A stretch of DNA of 64,000 bases from Paenibacillus sedimenti (lineage in GTDB: Bacteria > Bacillota > Bacilli > Paenibacillales > NBRC-103111). Positions within the stretch are counted from its first letter, which is position 1. Every line of letters begins with the position of its first letter. Of the stretch, positions 27,022-36,432 are shown piece after piece. The DNA lies in assembly GCF_014534655.1 (NCBI RefSeq), contig NZ_JACVVD010000013.1, positions 99,001 to 163,000 on the forward strand. Direction: 5' to 3'. The position numbers and the translations under genes were made by a program. A model generated the notes under the pieces. That model saw nothing but the letters and a program-made list of their open reading frames with translations, was not told the origin of the DNA and ran no database searches.

Positions 27022-29679
27022 CTATTCGGCAATGTGAGACCCAATATCGGATGGAGCGTCTATCTTTTCGCGTCGCACCTGATCAACGACTACGATGTCC
27101 AGCTCAGGCTGATGTTGAAGGGAAACGGCCAGTTTGCTCCACGGATCAATTGCGGGCCTCGAAGGATATTGACTCACAATCAAAAGCTGCTTAGCACGGG
27201 TCGTTGCGACATAAAGCAGCCGCTCTTCTTCTGCGTTCATGTATTCGCGTTCCTTTTCAGATATCCCATTCCACCCAGCCGGTTGAGCGATGATTTCTGA
27301 TTGGTAAGCGTTTTTCGGCTTCGAGATTGTAACATACCCGACCGGCGGCTCCACCATCCGATCGATATGCTCTTGTGCATCGTGGTCATCCTCACCGCAA
27401 GGACAAGCAAGTATGACGATCGGCGCTTCCAGCCCTTTGGCCTTGTGCAGATTCATAATTCGAACTGTATCAGCTTTGCCTGCAAAAATGCTGGCGGCTT
27501 CCATACTCTCAGCATCCTTCATTAATGCACCAAGCTTCTTAGTAAGGGCCAACCATTCGTTCGCAGCTTCGGTATCGCTCTGCAGTACTTCAAGCAGCTT
27601 CATCAAGGTACCGCAGCGGATCGCTCCCGACTCACTTACCGCCGCAGCTGGAATGAGACCGTGATCGATAACGATCTTCGAAAATGCAGACAATGCTGGC
27701 AGCTCACGCACCCATTTTGCATATTGACGAATCTTGTCCAGTGCTTGATCCACAACGGCGCTTTTGTCTGACGCGCATTCCAAAGAAGAATACAGGCTAA
27801 TGTTCCCGCCCGCATTACGGTAGTGGTACAACGCATCGTCACTGATCCCAAAGAGCATACCGCGAAGAACAGCCAAGAGAGGAATCCGATCAGTTGGATC
27901 ACATAATACCATGGCCAACTGATAGAGTGCTTTCGTCTCTTCGAATACAGCCAAACTCCCTGCAGTGTCCGAAGGAAAACCATAACGCTCGAGCAGCTCG
28001 GCATACAGGTCGATATATTCTTTGCGTTTCAATAAAATCAAAAAATCACCTGGCCGCGCAGGCCGTGTGGTCGTCTTCCCCTCTACCACTTCTTGAATAC
28101 TAACCTTGTCTCCGCAAGCCCAAGCGACGAACTGTGCAGCCTGCTCCGCATCAAACCTAGCGATATCATCAAATCGATCAAAAGCTTGCTTAGGTACCGC
28201 CATCGTATATATACCATGGAGACCTGCATTCTCCCTCGGATTCGCTTGTGTTGTTAGCATACGAACGTAAGGTGCTTGTGTGTCCGAAAGCTGCCCAGGT
28301 GGAGAGAACTTGCTCTCAAAGGCATAGTTGACGTAGTCTCCAATCGATTTAACCGACCGAAAATTGCGGGTTAGCTGCAATACCCCACCACATTGCTCGA
28401 TCCTTTTCTTCACGAAATTATAAGTAGAAATGTCCGCGCGGCGGAATCGATAGATCGACTGCTTCGGATCCCCAACGATGAAAACGGATCCTGGACGAGG
28501 CTGCTGCTTGCGCCAATTGGATTCCGCCGGATCGTCACCGGTCAATAGCAGCATCATTTCCGCTTGAATCGGATCCGTATCCTGGAATTCATCGACAAAG
28601 AGATGACTATAACGCCGGCCAAAATAAGCCCGCACCTCCGGATAACCACGTAAAAGCTCAGTCGCCTTCATTAGCAAATCCTGAAAATTGAGTTTACCCG
28701 CTTCCATTCTGCGACTGCGGTAAAATTCAACGGCAGGTAGCGCAAAACCGATCAACTTGGGATGGACGTATTCACGCCATCTTTGCAAAAACGGCTGCAA
28801 CGTTGTAATTCGCCAATCCTGAAACTGCTCTTTAAACAACTTGGCCTGATTCTTATCTGTCCACCTTTTTTGCGTCACGTTTAAAGCCCGGTCAAAAAGC
28901 TTGGCAAGAGCTAGCACATTCAGATCGTCCGCCATATTCATACTGCGCAAATAACGCTTGGCGGCAAGAATTGTTCGCTGCAAATCATCCCAGTCTTTCT
29001 CCGGCACCACCGAAGGAATAAATAATGCGGCTTCCTCAACCATTGGAAATAGAGAATAACGGATGATATCTAAATCAGGTCGAATAGCTGCCTCATCTAT
29101 CATGATCGCAACATCCTCATATTGGGCTGCACGATTATAAGCCGCTTTCAGATCGTCTATGTTGATTTCCATTTCCAACAGCTCATCAATACGAGAGTCT
29201 TCCCCGTTCGTACGAAGCTTTTCTAGATAGTCATCCCAGCACTTGTCTCGAAACTCACGGTCTTCCTGCGGATCCATCTCCTGAAATGAAGGGTCAAGCT
29301 TCGCTTCAATTGGACGCTCTCTAAGAAGACGACCACAAAACGCATGGATCGTTCCAATATAACTTTCCGGAACTTGTTGAATTGCCTTTTTCAGTAGAGC
29401 ACGAACTGGGGACGCTTCCTCAGCCCCCGCTAATTCAGACTCCAACCGCATCCGAAAACGTCCCATCAATTCAGATGCGGCTTTGTTCGTAAACGTAATA
29501 GCGGCAATATCCCGTACCTCAGCCTTTTCCGTTTTGACCAGAGCAATCATTCGGTCAACAATGGACTTGGTCTTACCGGATCCCGCACCCGCTTCCACCA
29601 AAAAGGTCGTATCAAGATTGCGTTCAATACGTTCTCGAGCCTTCAAGTCTTCCTGCAGCAGTACTTGTTCATTAATCAA
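27022..29679 (-). CDS. UvrD/AddA-like superfamily 1 helicase (stopped by TAG before nuclease domain)
   Basis: 885 residues from a TTG at 29679, 9 nt after GGAGG and overlapping the stop of the AddB-like gene. SF1A helicase motifs are complete: Walker A EAGAGSGKT (I), DEFQDTDP (II), GDPKQSIYRFR (III), LTRNFRS (IV), NLHKAKGLEAPIV (V) and YVATTRAKQ (VI). It should translocate on ssDNA in a complex with the AddB-like protein and process DNA ends. A TAG at 27022-27024 cuts it off from its nuclease domain (26416-26910). Full frame would be 1087 residues, slightly shorter than typical AddA (about 1230). It could be a housekeeping-like paralogue recruited as defence cargo. Confidence 0.85.
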   Translation of the reverse strand: MINEQVLLQEDLKARERIERNLDTTFLVEAGAGSGKTKSIVDRMIALVKTEKAEVRDIAAITFTNKAASELMGRFRMRLESELAGAEEASPVRALLKKAIQQVPESYIGTIHAFCGRLLRERPIEAKLDPSFQEMDPQEDREFRDKCWDDYLEKLRTNGEDSRIDELLEMEINIDDLKAAYNRAAQYEDVAIMIDEAAIRPDLDIIRYSLFPMVEEAALFIPSVVPEKDWDDLQRTILAAKRYLRSMNMADDLNVLALAKLFDRALNVTQKRWTDKNQAKLFKEQFQDWRITTLQPFLQRWREYVHPKLIGFALPAVEFYRSRRMEAGKLNFQDLLMKATELLRGYPEVRAYFGRRYSHLFVDEFQDTDPIQAEMMLLLTGDDPAESNWRKQQPRPGSVFIVGDPKQSIYRFRRADISTYNFVKKRIEQCGGVLQLTRNFRSVKSIGDYVNYAFESKFSPPGQLSDTQAPYVRMLTTQANPRENAGLHGIYTMAVPKQAFDRFDDIARFDAEQAAQFVAWACGDKVSIQEVVEGKTTTRPARPGDFLILLKRKEYIDLYAELLERYGFPSDTAGSLAVFEETKALYQLAMVLCDPTDRIPLLAVLRGMLFGISDDALYHYRNAGGNISLYSSLECASDKSAVVDQALDKIRQYAKWVRELPALSAFSKIVIDHGLIPAAAVSESGAIRCGTLMKLLEVLQSDTEAANEWLALTKKLGALMKDAESMEAASIFAGKADTVRIMNLHKAKGLEAPIVILACPCGEDDHDAQEHIDRMVEPPVGYVTISKPKNAYQSEIIAQPAGWNGISEKEREYMNAEEERLLYVATTRAKQLLIVSQYPSRPAIDPWSKLAVSLQHQPELDIVVVDQVRREKIDAPSDIGSHIAE

Positions 29680-32644
29680 AACGTTCCACCTCCAGGATAC
29701 TACCCAATTTCTCACTATGCTCTTGCATCTCACGCTTATCTGCAAATTGCTCCGCATGAACTCCGCATACATCCTTATAGTCACACCAGGTGCAGTTCTT
29801 TGGATCATTTGTGGGCGGATACAATCCTTGCTTCATGGCCTCAAGCATGGCCTCGACCAATATGGACAAGTCCTTACGGCGATGCTGCGGCCTGCTGATT
29901 TCTTCTCCCATCCCTTTCTCAGTCGGAAAGTAATAGACGGAATTCGTCACTCTAGCTTCCACATCGTACCCTGATTGCCGCATCCACTGCTCAACTGCCA
30001 TGCCATATAACGGCAACTGAAGCTTTGTGCCCCCTGAAAAGCATTCATTTTGTTTAAACTTTCGCGGATTTCCCGTCTTGTAATCAAAGATTTTATATTG
30101 ATGGGGCTCTATCTCATCCACTCGGTCCACAAATCCTCTGACTGGCAGTGACATTCCACCTTCTAGCTCCAAAAGCATTGGCGAATCCTGTTCATGAAGC
30201 TGCAGTTCCATATGGGCTGGAATTGTCGTTCTCTGCTGTTCATTCACAAAGAAGATATTTACATCTTTTCGAATGTTGTCGCACTCTTTGTGGAAAATAT
30301 GCTCGCTTGGCGCAGGGATTTGCTCCTTATACTGCTGAATCACCTGCTCTGTCAACTGATTCAGACGCGCCTCTGTCAGAGGATCAGAGGTAGAGGCTCG
30401 CCATTCCTTCATTTCCGTCAAATATTTATTGAAAATGTCGTGCATCAGACTTCCACGCTGCAGTGCATTTAGCCATTTCGTACGGTCATGAACCGTAGCA
30501 TCCTTCCTCCGTACATGGAGGATATCATGAAAAAAATATTGCAGTGGACACCGAGCATACATCTCCAGCTTGCTTGCACTAAACGCTTGATGAGCAGCTT
30601 CACCCGGCCTCTCTGCAGGATAAGCGCTGAGATCCAACAGGCCGTCATATGGCGAAAGCGCTGCATCTGCTCTGGCCCTAGAAGCAATCACCCCACCGAA
30701 AATGTGAGGGTAATTTGAATAGACCTCTTCAGAACCATCCTTGATTTGAGAACCATCAGACAGTAACGCACGCATCCAACTATCTGCTGTATCCATCGCG
30801 ATCCGGCTGCCAATACCCGTATAACTGACACCTGGCTCCAGATTCTGAACCATCGATTCATAATCTGCACTTGGTTGGCCATTTTTCATCCGATAGATTT
30901 GCAGCATTTCATATGCAGGCAATTGCTCATGTCCTTCTGCCGTATCATAGGAGCAATAGCTTAAGAAACATTTCCCGCGGATTATGCCAAGCCTTCTGCT
31001 TCTTTGCTCAATTAATCGCCCAGTACGCCCAACGCTTGTAATTAACTTCGAATGAATTCGAGCCCGCTCTTCATCAAGCAGCACCGGATCTTGACGAGCC
31101 GATACCATCCAATTCTTCTCACTCATCCCGACGATAAACGTGTAAGGTCTCCCGGATTGTCCGCCTGTAGATAAAGGAGTTACGTGTATATATCCAGGGG
31201 AAGGTGTGCCAGATACATGAATCCGCAACCCGTCCAGTCCATCTCTAACATATTGAAGTGTTAATGCTTTATCCATGTTGAGTTCACCGGCTGTAGCGAT
31301 CGCTTGCTCCAAGGTTCTGATCCCATTCAGCACTTGATGTTCCCCTTCATCCTTAAGCACGGCATACCTATCAACAAATTCTATTAGTACTCGAAGAATG
31401 GCCCGCGGAGATGACAAAGCTTCCTCGCTCACCGCAGTAAACAAATGCTGGAAAAAGGAATTCAATATTTTTACCGTATTAATGGTCTCTCCATTCGCGG
31501 CTTCTGCAGCAACCCGCTTCTCCAGTAGATGGTATCGGTCCCTCCCCCACCCAATCCCTGTTCGCTCTGCTTCGCGAACTAAGCGGAATGTCGTTATATC
31601 TGCATTCGTTTCCTGCTCTTTCACACGAATGTAACTTTGTTTGAGGGCCAAAAGCAAGTATTCAATGTTATAGCCCGATTCGATCCAATCCAATAACAGC
31701 TTTGCCGACTTCCCCGCATTCGTCAGTCCGATCGGCAGGCCGCCTGAATATGTGCAGCGGATCCCCGCTCCAGACGCAACGGTATTGACTGCTCCGGCAT
31801 ACTTCTCATCATTTGAGAGCACGAGTTCAACCTGATCCCATGGGATAGACATTTCCGTTATACGCCGGAATACTTCACGAACCTCCGCAAGGACGGCTGA
31901 TGCATGGAATATCTCTGTATGCTTAAATGGAAATCGGCTATCTAGGTCAATAAAAGAAGGTTCTTTTACCAAAGGGATGAATCGCCCCCCGCCGGTGATC
32001 GCATCAACCAGCTGACGATCCAGTTCAGTACGAATGGCATCTTCATCTACGACAATAATGATATCAAGCGACATTGGAGGTAGCTGCTTTACCCATGCCA
32101 AGAGGCCCGCGAGATCTGTAAGCTTACCTCGCTCAAGCTCCTCCTCATATCGATGAAGCAGCCCTTTCACGAAGCGGCCTTTATCCTCATTTTCAAATGC
32201 ATCAATGCTTAAAGTCTCTGGTTTAACCCCAGCGCTTCGCAGTTCCATTAACGCCTGATGGAATACATCTGTTACGCCCGGTGAGATTGTCATCCCATGT
32301 AAATAGCCATCACCTGAAGCAATTTCCGACTGCAGCAGCCTGCAGCTGATCCATCTTGCCTCCAAATATGTAATATAACGCAGGTGTTTCTGTGTCAGAA
32401 GAAGATTGACTCGCTCAAGCGCCCACAATTCCAGCGTCTTGACCTCCATATTGAGTACAGGTCCAAATTCCCGGCTGACTTGTTCAAGCAGAATGTGACC
32501 TTGTGCATGGCTCGGCATCAGAAGCACTTTACGTTTCAGCGGATGATTCCGGATGATTTCATACAAGTGTTCACTTCGTCCTCCAACAGCAGTCAGATAA
32601 ACCCCTCCATTATCTTCTAATTGACACATATACGCTAGTAGCAT
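29672..32644 (-). CDS. AddB-like nuclease/helicase-fold subunit with Fe-S motif
   Basis: 990 residues. No functional Walker A is visible in the N-terminal helicase-like part, as in partner subunits. The C-terminal part has the AddB-type nuclease with four-cysteine iron-sulphur staple: ARCPLQYFF, then NCTWCDYKDVCG, and nuclease motifs GSLMHDIFNKYL, GFVDRVDEIEP, IFDYKTGNPRKF and QLPLYGMAVE. It pairs with the helicase gene that overlaps its 3' end by 8 bp. Length is below AddB (about 1160). The start is uncertain: ATG codons at 32644 and 32629. Confidence 0.85.
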   Translation of the reverse strand: MLLAYMCQLEDNGGVYLTAVGGRSEHLYEIIRNHPLKRKVLLMPSHAQGHILLEQVSREFGPVLNMEVKTLELWALERVNLLLTQKHLRYITYLEARWISCRLLQSEIASGDGYLHGMTISPGVTDVFHQALMELRSAGVKPETLSIDAFENEDKGRFVKGLLHRYEEELERGKLTDLAGLLAWVKQLPPMSLDIIIVVDEDAIRTELDRQLVDAITGGGRFIPLVKEPSFIDLDSRFPFKHTEIFHASAVLAEVREVFRRITEMSIPWDQVELVLSNDEKYAGAVNTVASGAGIRCTYSGGLPIGLTNAGKSAKLLLDWIESGYNIEYLLLALKQSYIRVKEQETNADITTFRLVREAERTGIGWGRDRYHLLEKRVAAEAANGETINTVKILNSFFQHLFTAVSEEALSSPRAILRVLIEFVDRYAVLKDEGEHQVLNGIRTLEQAIATAGELNMDKALTLQYVRDGLDGLRIHVSGTPSPGYIHVTPLSTGGQSGRPYTFIVGMSEKNWMVSARQDPVLLDEERARIHSKLITSVGRTGRLIEQRSRRLGIIRGKCFLSYCSYDTAEGHEQLPAYEMLQIYRMKNGQPSADYESMVQNLEPGVSYTGIGSRIAMDTADSWMRALLSDGSQIKDGSEEVYSNYPHIFGGVIASRARADAALSPYDGLLDLSAYPAERPGEAAHQAFSASKLEMYARCPLQYFFHDILHVRRKDATVHDRTKWLNALQRGSLMHDIFNKYLTEMKEWRASTSDPLTEARLNQLTEQVIQQYKEQIPAPSEHIFHKECDNIRKDVNIFFVNEQQRTTIPAHMELQLHEQDSPMLLELEGGMSLPVRGFVDRVDEIEPHQYKIFDYKTGNPRKFKQNECFSGGTKLQLPLYGMAVEQWMRQSGYDVEARVTNSVYYFPTEKGMGEEISRPQHRRKDLSILVEAMLEAMKQGLYPPTNDPKNCTWCDYKDVCGVHAEQFADKREMQEHSEKLGSILEVERFD

Positions 32645-33123
32645 AGTCTCATTAGTTCCTCAGATATCTGACTAATTACCTAATCAGATTCGAGATTGCT
32701 CGTCATTATCCTGTAATTCCCTTTTTAATTTATATCAAACTACATCCAGCAGATAACATTCGAAAATTATCAGAGGATCACGGGAAATAACGAGCGGGCA
32801 TCCATCTGGTGACTAATAGTTCGAGCAGCATCGCTTTACTCCAACTCATGGGCTTCATCAATCACCACAACCACACCATGCTCTGGTAACGACAGGCTCG
32901 GTGTTCGCCGTTTAGGTTAATCGGAAGGAGCGGGAACGAAACCCGCTTCTTCCTTATTGTTCGGTGCCGGCTCCCCATTATTGTGTCCCTATTCTAGAGG
33001 ATGGACAACATGTAGTGAAGCTCGTATGATGAAAGAAAGTCATCTGCATTCACAACATTGAGACGAGAAATACACAAGATAAATATTCAATTCCTTGAGT
33101 CATTACTAAAAGGAGGCAATATC
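32645..33123. other. Intergenic region with helicase fragment
   Basis: No intact gene. On the minus strand at about 32832-32895 one frame reads GVVVVIDEAHELE, a Walker B/DEAH motif of a DinG/XPD-type helicase, with nothing else of the protein left. A GC-rich inverted repeat follows at 32923-32953. Confidence 0.4.
32923..32953. terminator. GC-rich hairpin
   Basis: GGAAGGAGCGGG and CCCGCTTCTTCC arms with one mismatch and a 7-nt loop, followed by TTATT on the plus strand. The AGCGGG/CCCGCT stem recurs in the terminator at 34501-34528. Confidence 0.55.
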
Positions 33124-34452
33124 GTGTACGATCATTTACCCGCAACCCATCCGTTGAATAACTTTAGAGATATTGAATCAGTCGGATTCGCCCTTTATCT
33201 TCTCGGTAAACACCGACGGGCAATTGCTCAAACAGCAACCGTTGATAAATGGCCCAATACGGATGGGATTATTGATTTACTGAGTATTAATGGGGAACTA
33301 ATAGGTAAATTCGATATACAAATTAAAAAGCTACCCGACGATCATAATATGGTGTTTGACTTACCGGTCAAATATCTATCTTATTGTCTTAAGGTAGCAT
33401 CCGAACCGACAATTACCCTTATGGTAGACACCATTAATGAAAAAATATATTGGTTTCACGTTACCAAGGAGTGGATTCAAGCCTCCAATTACTCAGAGAA
33501 TAAAGAGACCGTTCGGATTCCATTAAGCGATGATCGTTGCCTTGATAGATCCAATATAAGCTACCTCACCCATTGGGAAGAGATCGCCAAGGAAAATCGA
33601 AGACATAAAAATATGTTGCAACAGCTGCTGGATGCTGAGAAGGGCAACACGTTCCTTCGTATGAACTTACTTGACGAATCGTATTCACCTATTCTGTCCA
33701 ATATAAAAATGAGCGTGATCACGAGACAAGAAAATGAAGATGGATCCTTCACCTTCATCATGGCAAATACCTATGAATTTGAAGAGACGGTTTTTCTTCA
33801 AGTAAATGCCCACCTTTCACCTGATTTAGTCCCTACTCTTTCCCTTAATATGTCGCCAATGAGTAAGGAGAACGCCTTTCACAACATGATATATTTCAAA
33901 TGCCTGGCACAATTGAGAACAAGTGGAAGGTTCTATTTGGCCGATAATCATTCCGATTTCTGGGCTGAAGGCGCAGTTCAATTCGAAGAACCAATTGAAC
34001 ATATCGAGAATAGCATCAAGTTTTACAAAACGGTCGTGGACCTCGAGCGGCGAATTAATGAAAAGTTGCCATTATCTCAGTCAGAGTTAACCCCAAATGA
34101 GTTACGATGTGTAGAACAACTTGTTTCGGCTACCCAAAGTGGATTTGTACTCGCAGCATTGACAGGGATTAAACTTCCCTATCCTTCAAATGAGATCGAT
34201 ATGAATGAAGCCCTAAGAATAAAAAGCCAAATAATAAATGCTGAAGGACATTGGGGAATCAACCTCGGAAACAAGATATTGGCTAGTTCAAAGCCATTTA
34301 TTATTATCAAGGAAGAAGAAGATGGGACACTTATTCAGCCAGACCCTAGTGGAAAATTCGCGATCATATTCGAGCAATTTTACCTGGGGGAATTTTCGGA
34401 CGTATTTAAAAGGATTAATACTAACGATTCATCTGATGTCGATACCCAGTAA
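33124..34452 (+). CDS. DUF4365-like PD-(D/E)XK protein
   Basis: 442 residues from a GTG at 33124, 7 nt after AAAAGGAGG; an earlier in-frame TTG at 33058 has no good site. The first 150 residues (FALYLLGKHRRAIAQTATVD, GIIDLLSINGELIGKFDIQI followed by KK) show a D...QxK restriction-endonuclease-like pattern as in DUF4365, with strands KYLSYCL and TLMVDTINEKIYWF. The remainder is unrecognised. Alone on the plus strand between minus-strand defence genes and closed by a strong terminator, so a one-gene unit. Function unknown; a nucleic-acid-targeting role is inferred. Confidence 0.65.
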   Translation: MYDHLPATHPLNNFRDIESVGFALYLLGKHRRAIAQTATVDKWPNTDGIIDLLSINGELIGKFDIQIKKLPDDHNMVFDLPVKYLSYCLKVASEPTITLMVDTINEKIYWFHVTKEWIQASNYSENKETVRIPLSDDRCLDRSNISYLTHWEEIAKENRRHKNMLQQLLDAEKGNTFLRMNLLDESYSPILSNIKMSVITRQENEDGSFTFIMANTYEFEETVFLQVNAHLSPDLVPTLSLNMSPMSKENAFHNMIYFKCLAQLRTSGRFYLADNHSDFWAEGAVQFEEPIEHIENSIKFYKTVVDLERRINEKLPLSQSELTPNELRCVEQLVSATQSGFVLAALTGIKLPYPSNEIDMNEALRIKSQIINAEGHWGINLGNKILASSKPFIIIKEEEDGTLIQPDPSGKFAIIFEQFYLGEFSDVFKRINTNDSSDVDTQ

Positions 34453-34500
34453 ACACACATGCAGACGGACGATCTGTTACCATAAGAAGACAAATGAAAA

Positions 34501-34528
34501 GGAGCGGGTTCTGTTTGAAACCCGCTCC
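34501..34528 (+). terminator. Intrinsic terminator of the DUF4365-like gene
   Basis: Perfect GGAGCGGGTT / AACCCGCTCC stem with an 8-nt loop and TTTTTCTGTTTT tail, 48 bp after the stop codon. Confidence 0.9.
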
Positions 34529-35114
34529 TTTTTCTGTTTTTGCCATTTCACGCTGATGAGAAGACCCGCTCCTGAGAAAGAGGGGCAGGCCTATTCCTCC
34601 AGTCGATGTATTTTTTAACACTTGGTTATTTGGAGAATTGCGGTTCAAAGATACCAAACCCTGTTGCCTGGTACCCGCTCGTATAGTTAAACGTAATTTT
34701 CATTGCATTAGAAACATCTATATCGAGGTTGTCTGGGAAATCGCCAGCAGCGAACGATTTGGCGATCCAAGCCAAAATCGGAAACTTCAATTAGAGCGTT
34801 ATGTAAAGAGGTGGAAAATCATCTTCATATCTCAGGGAAGCAAACAGCAAAAGAAATCCAGGTCCTTGAAGCAGCAGGAGTCGCTCACTACGAAAGAGAA
34901 AGGGATAAAGTGGATACTTTTGTAGTTGGAAACGCGGTCGTATTGTTTCTGGTGGATTATGCAAGAAAACAAATATTCCGCTCCAGCAGATTTTTAACGA
35001 GATGGATTTTTCAGTATTGAATTGAGCCTAGCTGCGTCCATACAAAATGTGAGGCGGTTCGTTCACTTAAACCGCCTCTGGATTTCCTCACAATACAATT
35101 GTCGTCACTTACGC
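34529..35114. other. Region with decayed coding remnant
   Basis: On the plus strand about 34745-35020 a frame reads KSETSIRALCKEVENHLHIS and continues VLEAAGVAHYERERDKVDTF without a convincing start; it may be the end of a broken gene. A further partial copy of the CCCGCTCCT arm occurs at 34567-34575. Nothing else was identified. Confidence 0.3.
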
Positions 35115-35408
35115 TCAGTCTATAATATACCCCTGAAAAATCTTCACTAATTTCTCCATAATGTCATTCTCCACCTGTGCTTGGATCACCATCTCTAGAG
35201 AACTGTTTCGATTTTCTGGGAAACAGTTGATGATATCGCTTTTACACTGACCTAGTGCATGATCAACAAGTGAATCAAATTGGGCCTGTTGTGAAGAAGA
35301 CAATTCGAGGTAGGTGGAGTATGCATCCTCTAATGATTCCTGAGTATCCCATTCTACCTCATAGTGTTTAGCAAGAACCAAATTGTAAATCTCAGTCAGT
35401 GTGAACAT
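35115..35408 (-). CDS. Small hypothetical protein
   Basis: 97 residues, acidic and helical (MFTLTEIYNLVLAKHYEVEW ... YLELSSSQQAQFDSLVDHAL). No family recognised. It lies 94 bp downstream of the 309-residue hypothetical gene on the same strand and has an AGGAGGAAATCACTA start region, a good ribosome binding site, which supports it being real. Confidence 0.6.
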   Translation of the reverse strand: MFTLTEIYNLVLAKHYEVEWDTQESLEDAYSTYLELSSSQQAQFDSLVDHALGQCKSDIINCFPENRNSSLEMVIQAQVENDIMEKLVKIFQGYIID

Positions 35409-35502
35409 TAGTGATTTCCTCCTAAAGGTATAGGTTTAGTGATGAAGACCTGAAGGCATATTGGTAGTAACACATCTTTCATCTTTTCTGTGATTCTACG
35501 AG

Positions 35503-36432
35503 TCATGTGTCTAATTCAGTTTCCTCTTTGTCGCCGGTGACATTAAAGAAATTCAAGACCCCGGTAGAATCTGATTTTTCCTCCACTTCTTTGAGCAGAA
35601 GCGGGTCCTGCTTTAAGGCCTCGTAGATGTTGCGATATTGATGAAGATAGTCCGTCCCTGTCGAGGGATCGGAGACGAGCTCCCTAGCTGTCCAATCCCT
35701 ATCGTCATGAAGATTTCGAACCCCTACCAGATACAAAATGTCATCGAGTGATTTTGCTTTCGCATGATCAATAAACCTCGCCAAAAGGATATTGAGTATC
35801 TGAAAGTAATCCTTCTCAGTGGAGACATACTCCAACATCTGTTGGATAAGCGCTTCGTTCAAGTGAAGGTTTTTTTTCTTGCCCCGTATAGCGAATTGAC
35901 GATCCCCGTCATCTTCAGAAACCACAATGATATCGCCATACCCAATGTTGTTATTTAATGGTTTAGCAGATACTCGTAATTTTTCAAGAAGTTTTTTCAT
36001 TTGAAGCGTCTTTTGAGCGTTGGCAGCATCCAAAGCCGCCTCGATTGCCGCCAGCCACTCGATTTTAGTGACCGCATTAATCTGACCTTCATTAAACAGA
36101 CTCTCGATTATCGATTCAAGACTCTGATAGAGCTGCACACACTTTTCCGAATCGGAAAGATCAATTCGACCATTTGACCATTTCTGAACGATCGACCCAT
36201 TTTGAAGCATCTCGGTGAGGATGTTCTTTACAATGATGGCTTCTCGTTTAAAGATTTCAACCTTCTTGTTCTTTTTTATTTCCTTCGGATCACGTAACAG
36301 CACCGATGTAAGGAGAAAGTTCGCCTTATTCCGTAAGAGCCGAGATTTTGATGCATGATCTATGTCCCAGCCATTTTCCGAGATTATTTCATCATAAATG
36401 CTCTGAATCCTTATCTTCACCATTTCAGACAT
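35503..36432 (-). CDS. Hypothetical protein
   Basis: 309 residues, ATG at 36432 after AAGGGGATGTCTGAA-type context (a second ATG follows three codons later). Mostly helical and highly charged, with a strand-rich centre around IGYGDIIVVSEDDGDRQFAI. No signal peptide, membrane segment or catalytic motif that I recognise. With the 97-residue gene downstream it forms a probable two-gene unit inside the defence region. A hypothetical defence role rests only on context. Confidence 0.6.
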   Translation of the reverse strand: MSEMVKIRIQSIYDEIISENGWDIDHASKSRLLRNKANFLLTSVLLRDPKEIKKNKKVEIFKREAIIVKNILTEMLQNGSIVQKWSNGRIDLSDSEKCVQLYQSLESIIESLFNEGQINAVTKIEWLAAIEAALDAANAQKTLQMKKLLEKLRVSAKPLNNNIGYGDIIVVSEDDGDRQFAIRGKKKNLHLNEALIQQMLEYVSTEKDYFQILNILLARFIDHAKAKSLDDILYLVGVRNLHDDRDWTARELVSDPSTGTDYLHQYRNIYEALKQDPLLLKEVEEKSDSTGVLNFFNVTGDKEETELDT

